DNA from: Bacteroidia bacterium
GTDB lineage: Bacteria > Bacteroidota > Bacteroidia > NS11-12g > UBA955
Direction: 5' to 3'
Assembly (NCBI GenBank): GCA_020853295.1
Contig: JADYZD010000097.1
Location: 1-33,094 of the forward strand
Length of the DNA stretch: 33,094 bases
Shown piece by piece: positions 28,671-33,094 of this stretch. The notes below the pieces were generated by a model. That model saw only the letters and a list, made by a program, of their open reading frames with translations. It had not been told where the DNA came from and did no database searches. Both the position numbers and the translations under genes were made by a program. Numbering within the stretch: position 1 is the first letter of the stretch; each line of letters opens with the position of its first letter.

Positions 28671-30361
28671 TAAAATATTACGTTTAAAGTTTTGGTTTCG
28701 CTGCCACGCAGCACAGTAATTTCTACGGTTTGGCCTTTTTCCATTTGGCCCAAAGCCTTCATGTAATCCTGAACATTGGAAATATTCCAACTCCCCATTT
28801 TCGTAACAATATCGCCTTTTTGTAAACCTGCTATAAAACCAGGTTTCCCTTCAGTTACTGCGTCTACCCTCAATCCATTTCCGGTAAATGCATAATCGGG
28901 CATAATGCCCATGGTTACTTTAAAGCCACTGCGACCAGGTTGCACATCTTTGGTTTTGGTAAATTTTAATTTGCCCGCTTTATTGGTATTTAAAACCATA
29001 TCATGAATTACATGTATAGATGCTTCCATACCTGAATAATTGATTTTATTTTCGTCATCAGAGGGTTTGTGGTAATCTGCATGTTGGCCTGTGAAAAAAT
29101 GCAAAACGGGGATGTCTGCCAAATAAAATGAAGCATGATCACTTGGCCCTAAGCCACTTGCGCTGGTTTGAATTTTAATGAGTGTAGAATCGGGCTTTAC
29201 CTTAGATAATGTGCTTTCCCACTGGGGTGAAGTACCCGTTCCATAAATAAGCAAGGTGCGTTTGCTGCTGTCAAGTCTTCCAAGCATATCTATATTGATC
29301 ACATAATTGATGCTTTCTTTGGCTATAGGCAAATTATTAATAAAATATTTAGAACCCAACAATCCCAATTCTTCTCCGCTAAATGCGATAAATAAATAAT
29401 TGTTTTTCTTGTATTTTTTGCCTTTTAATTCACGCGCCAATTCCAGCATGGCTGCAACACCACTTGCATTGTCATCGGCACCATTGTGTATGGCTTGTGG
29501 CCCTGAATACAAACTGTTGTTGTATTCATTATAGCCCAAATGATCGTGGTGCGCACAAATAATTATGGTGCGTTTTTTATGGTTGTTTTTAAATCCCAAA
29601 ACATTGATGGCGCTGCTGGTGGGAGCAGCAATTTCGGTTTTTAATATGGCACGCATTTGAACTACAGGAGGCAATTGTTTTTTAAAGTACACCACTGGTA
29701 TGCCAAAGGTTTGTGCATTTCTGGCCAATTCACCTTTGGGAATTTCTGCTTTTGCAGTTCCAGGAATAAATATAATTCCGGTAGCCCCGTAATTTTTTGC
29801 CAAAGTAATTTTTGAAGAAATGCTGGCAAATGCTTCTAGTGGGGAATGTGAAGCCGTATCATCACCCGGAAACCCTAAGGTGATAATGAATATTTTTCCC
29901 TTGCGCTGTTCTGTTAAACTTGCATAATCATTTACCCCTAAAGTAGGTGCTTCAATTCCATGACCCATATAAATCAATTCAGCATTTACACTGTCTTTAT
30001 TTACGCTTTCACTAATGGGATAATATTCTTGGTTAAGAATAAAGCGGTGTTTGAATTCTGTACCATCTCCCATGTACATCTCAAAAATGCATTTGTTGGT
30101 AGCCAGCCTCAATTGCACAATATCAAAAGTTTGAAATGATTTGCCATTTAGAGGTTCTAGGCCGGCTTTGGCCATTTCTGCTGCTATATAATCTGCAGAT
30201 AATTTTTCTCCGGGAGATCCGGCCAATCTGCCTTCCAAGGCATCAGACGACAAATAGGTGATGTCTTTTTTAAGCCTTTCCTGAACTGCATTTGGTGTTT
30301 GTGAATGCAGGCTTGGAATTGCAATGGTAAGGCATATGAAATAGGATACGAATTTCTTCAT
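28670..30361 (-). CDS. M28-family metallopeptidase with C-terminal PDZ domain, secreted
   Basis: Signal peptide MKKFVSYFICLTIAIPSLHSQ; IICAHHDHLGY, HNGADDNASGVAAMLELA, AFSGEELGLLGS; C-term PDZ (GFIAGLQKGDIVTKMG). Confidence 0.9.
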   Translation of the reverse strand: MKKFVSYFICLTIAIPSLHSQTPNAVQERLKKDITYLSSDALEGRLAGSPGEKLSADYIAAEMAKAGLEPLNGKSFQTFDIVQLRLATNKCIFEMYMGDGTEFKHRFILNQEYYPISESVNKDSVNAELIYMGHGIEAPTLGVNDYASLTEQRKGKIFIITLGFPGDDTASHSPLEAFASISSKITLAKNYGATGIIFIPGTAKAEIPKGELARNAQTFGIPVVYFKKQLPPVVQMRAILKTEIAAPTSSAINVLGFKNNHKKRTIIICAHHDHLGYNEYNNSLYSGPQAIHNGADDNASGVAAMLELARELKGKKYKKNNYLFIAFSGEELGLLGSKYFINNLPIAKESINYVINIDMLGRLDSSKRTLLIYGTGTSPQWESTLSKVKPDSTLIKIQTSASGLGPSDHASFYLADIPVLHFFTGQHADYHKPSDDENKINYSGMEASIHVIHDMVLNTNKAGKLKFTKTKDVQPGRSGFKVTMGIMPDYAFTGNGLRVDAVTEGKPGFIAGLQKGDIVTKMGSWNISNVQDYMKALGQMEKGQTVEITVLRGSETKTLNVIF

Positions 30362-31182
30362 GGATGTGTGATATCGAGTATTGTTTTGATGAGAATAATG
30401 CTTGAAAGGGCGGCAAAGATAATTCTTAGATACAGAACAGGCACTTTTGTAGCTGTTTTTAAACCGATACTGGCAAAAATAGCCACCCCAATAGATATGG
30501 GCAGGGCCACTGGCCAAACGATATAGCCCGTATGCAATATATCTGGAGTGGTTTTGGGTGAATGAATAAGGTAGTTGAGCAATGGAAACAAGCTAAGCAG
30601 TGGAATAATGCTCAGTGAAAGTGCTGTTGCTGTGCGCATGGGCATTTTTAGCAACATGCGAAACAAAGGAACCATAATTACCCCGCCACCGAGTCCACTT
30701 AGGGATACTACAGTGCCTGCAAGCACGGCCACAACCAGTTGCACTATGGTATTGTTTTCAGGTGTTGCACTTGTGGATTCATGGTCTTTTTTCCCAAAAA
30801 TCATATTGGAAATGGAAAGAAGGAGAAAACCCAGAAAAACAAATTGAAAATTTTCTTTGCTGTACCAAGTTCCTTTTTCAATAAAGTAGCTCCAAATTAA
30901 TGCTGTAATGGCCCCGGGAATGCCAATGATTAGGGTTCGTTTAAAATCCCAAGTGCCCGTTTTCTTTTGACGTATAATTCCAGAAATGCCAGAAACAAAA
31001 ACCAGCAAAATGGAGTTGGCCAATGTATATTTCACAATATCATGGTCTGCCATTCCCAGCTTGTGGAAGTACCAGGTTAAAATGGGCACAAAGATGATGC
31101 CGCCACCCACTCCCAGCATGCCGGCCATAAAGCCACCAATTGCACCAATCAGGGGCAATATGAACCAATCAATAACTTCCAT
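30358..31182 (-). CDS. Sulfite exporter TauE/SafE family permease
   Basis: Multi-TM with two GxLGVGGGIIFVP / GLGGGVIMVPLF repeats. Confidence 0.9.
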   Translation of the reverse strand: MEVIDWFILPLIGAIGGFMAGMLGVGGGIIFVPILTWYFHKLGMADHDIVKYTLANSILLVFVSGISGIIRQKKTGTWDFKRTLIIGIPGAITALIWSYFIEKGTWYSKENFQFVFLGFLLLSISNMIFGKKDHESTSATPENNTIVQLVVAVLAGTVVSLSGLGGGVIMVPLFRMLLKMPMRTATALSLSIIPLLSLFPLLNYLIHSPKTTPDILHTGYIVWPVALPISIGVAIFASIGLKTATKVPVLYLRIIFAALSSIILIKTILDITHP

Positions 31183-32822
31183 TAAGGGGTTAGCAGTTTT
31201 CTGTATTCAGCATTGTTTTTTACTATTTGCAATGCAGTTTCAATATCTGGGTCGCCGCTAAAACTGCTTTCGTATAATGCTGCATCAAAATAGTAGCGTT
31301 CAACAATTTCCTGTGTTAGCCTATAAGCCAAAGGTTTTCTATAAGATTTAAGTCGGGATGCAATTTCAGGAACCATTTTCTCTTTCCAGCCGCTGCTGTT
31401 GAGCAGTAGGTTTGCCAAATCTTGATCTGCAATACTTTTTTTCAAATTCTCGGTAATTTTATCAAACAGAATGGATGCAATCTTATCGGAAGAACTTTCG
31501 ATGAAGTTGTCAATTTCGGCATCTGAAAGTTTGAAATCTCTTGCTGCGGCAATGGTTTCATGTGTATTTCTGTAGTGGTTGGCAAAATCAAACAACAACC
31601 TTTGGTCCATCATGAGTTTTAGCAAAGGTTGGCCTGAAAATTCATCCACTTCTTTGTCCGGTCGTATGCCGCCACCATCAAAAACCGTGCGTCCATTGCT
31701 GGTTTTAAATTTTTGGCGCAGGCTATCGGGCATTTTACCTGCTGAGCCATCATCGTTCCTGTGGCGGTAATCCAACAATTGAATGCAACGGCCACTTGGG
31801 GTGTAATACTTGGCAGTGGTAATTTTCATTTGGGTGCGGTAAGGCAGTTGGAAATAGTTTTGTACCAAACCTTTTCCAAAGCTGTTGCGGCCAATTACCA
31901 CGCCTCGGTCCATGTCTTGAATACTGCCACTTACCACTTCAGATGCCGAAGCGGAGTGCGAATTGATGAGGATAGCTAGGGGAAGGTCTACAAACGGGCT
32001 GGTAGAACTGGTGGTCCATGCCCGGTTGCTTTCCGGGGTGCGGCCTTTCATATTCACCACCAATTTTCCGGGTCCGGTAAAGAGTCCTACAATATTTACA
32101 GCTTCATTTAAGAGTCCGCCGCCATTGTCGCGCAGGTCTAGAATTACCTGTTTCATTTTGCCATCTTTGCTCAGGTTAATCAGCGCATTTTGAATTTCAG
32201 TAGCACATTTTTGTCCAAACTGTTCCAGTTTAATATAGCCAGTAGACTCGTCTATCATGCCAAAATAAGGCACGTTTTTGCTGATCACTTCAGCACGTTT
32301 CACGGTTTTTTTAATGATTTTACCTTCGCGTTCAATTTCTATTTCCACTTCAGAATCGGGTGCACCGCGAAGAAAAACACCCACATCGGGTATGGTTTTT
32401 CCCTTCATGCTTTGTCCGGCAATTTTGGTTAAAATATCACCCGGCCTCACATCGGCTTTGGAAAATGCAAAGCCAGCAAACACTTCTGAAACCACTGGGT
32501 AATTGTTTCTAATAAACACACGACAACCCACACCATTGTATTCGCCTTGTCTATCTAGCAGGGCTTCTTCTGCCTGGCTTTCGCTGTAGAAAACGGTATA
32601 TGGGTCTAGGTTGGAGAGCATGGCATCCAGGCCTTTGCGCATGAGGTCGCCAGGTTGCACATCATCTACAAAGTTTTTGCCCACTTCTTTATAAGCGGCT
32701 GAAAAAATTTCCAAGTTTTTAGAATATTCAAACAGCTCGTCATAGATCCTAAAACCGGTGGTAAGCACAAATGCCACCAAGGCCAGCACCACAGATTTTC
32801 TTATTTTTAAGCGCACTTCCAT
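31182..32822 (-). CDS. C-terminal processing peptidase (S41), secreted/membrane-anchored
   Basis: PDZ (VRPGDILTKIAGQSM), LDLRDNGGGLLNEAV, NSHSASASEVVSGSIQD, GRNSFGKGLVQ. Confidence 0.93.
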   Translation of the reverse strand: MEVRLKIRKSVVLALVAFVLTTGFRIYDELFEYSKNLEIFSAAYKEVGKNFVDDVQPGDLMRKGLDAMLSNLDPYTVFYSESQAEEALLDRQGEYNGVGCRVFIRNNYPVVSEVFAGFAFSKADVRPGDILTKIAGQSMKGKTIPDVGVFLRGAPDSEVEIEIEREGKIIKKTVKRAEVISKNVPYFGMIDESTGYIKLEQFGQKCATEIQNALINLSKDGKMKQVILDLRDNGGGLLNEAVNIVGLFTGPGKLVVNMKGRTPESNRAWTTSSTSPFVDLPLAILINSHSASASEVVSGSIQDMDRGVVIGRNSFGKGLVQNYFQLPYRTQMKITTAKYYTPSGRCIQLLDYRHRNDDGSAGKMPDSLRQKFKTSNGRTVFDGGGIRPDKEVDEFSGQPLLKLMMDQRLLFDFANHYRNTHETIAAARDFKLSDAEIDNFIESSSDKIASILFDKITENLKKSIADQDLANLLLNSSGWKEKMVPEIASRLKSYRKPLAYRLTQEIVERYYFDAALYESSFSGDPDIETALQIVKNNAEYRKLLTP

Positions 32823-32916
32823 AAAAGAGATACAAAATTAGTGTATTGTGTTGTTATGCGGGCGTCAAATTCGATATTACATTTGCGGCGGGCAAAATAG
32901 CAGATGGCGCCCAAAG

Positions 32917-32988
32917 GGTCCCGTAGTAGAATGGATACTACGAATGCCTCCGGAGCATTAGATACAGGTTCGATTCCTGTCGGGACCA
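32917..32988 (+). tRNA. tRNA-Arg (anticodon CCG)
   Basis: Acceptor GGTCCCG/CGGGACC, D-stem GTAG/CTAC, anticodon stem AATGC/GCATT with loop CTCCGGA, T-arm ACAGG-TTCGATT-CCTGT. Confidence 0.93.
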
Positions 32989-32995
32989 CAAGAGT

Positions 32996-33094
32996 AGTTT
33001 ATAGTTTATAGCCTGCCCGAACCCGTAAGGGGCGGGTTGAGAGTTTATAGTTAAAAGTTAGGAGTTGGGAGTGAAGAGTAGTTGACAGTTTATA
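32996..33094. repeat. AGTTTATA-rich degenerate repeat with a GC hairpin
   Basis: Several AGTTTATA/GTTTATAG units; AACCCG...CGGGTT inverted pair; runs off the window end. Confidence 0.5.

Noticed and set aside
28671-28790. N-terminal extension of the metF ORF
   Set aside because: It overlaps the upstream M28 peptidase gene out of frame; the conserved MetF start is MKITEHIS at 28670.
32807-32989. ORF MVPTGIEPVSNAPEAFVVSILLRDP... on the minus strand
   Set aside because: It is the antisense translation of the tRNA-Arg gene, a classic spurious ORF.

Overview
The window is a Bacteroidota-type chromosomal segment: no obvious Shine-Dalgarno sequences, TAnnTTTG -7 boxes, SprB/gliding-motility (T9SS) C-termini, and a FecR-type anti-sigma protein. 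Recognisable core genes are an ABC ATPase fragment, trmN6-like, pspC-like, miaB, an SDR threonine dehydrogenase-like gene, an ABC exporter, a Gfo/Idh/MocA oxidoreductase, fabD, an acyl-CoA carboxylase beta subunit, the SRP RNA (ffs), rsgA, metF, an M28-PDZ peptidase, a TauE/SafE permease, an S41 C-terminal processing protease and tRNA-Arg(CCG). The most unusual part is an AT-rich stretch (about 4.7-7.2 kb). In it, four copies of a palindromic repeat (core TAAATTGC-ATTT-GCAATT) separate small, same-strand orphan ORFs in a cassette-like array. Other notable items are three places where neighbouring ORFs lie in the same frame and are separated only by one in-frame stop (4840-5286, 12740-13843, 22024-26244), a 100-bp-period tandem repeat with covarying hairpin arms directly after ffs, a small-ORF/nucleotidyltransferase pair resembling a toxin-antitoxin module, and recurrent -7 boxes lying only 4-14 nt upstream of start codons. 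All calls were made by eye from the sequence and the supplied ORF translations; no searches were run.
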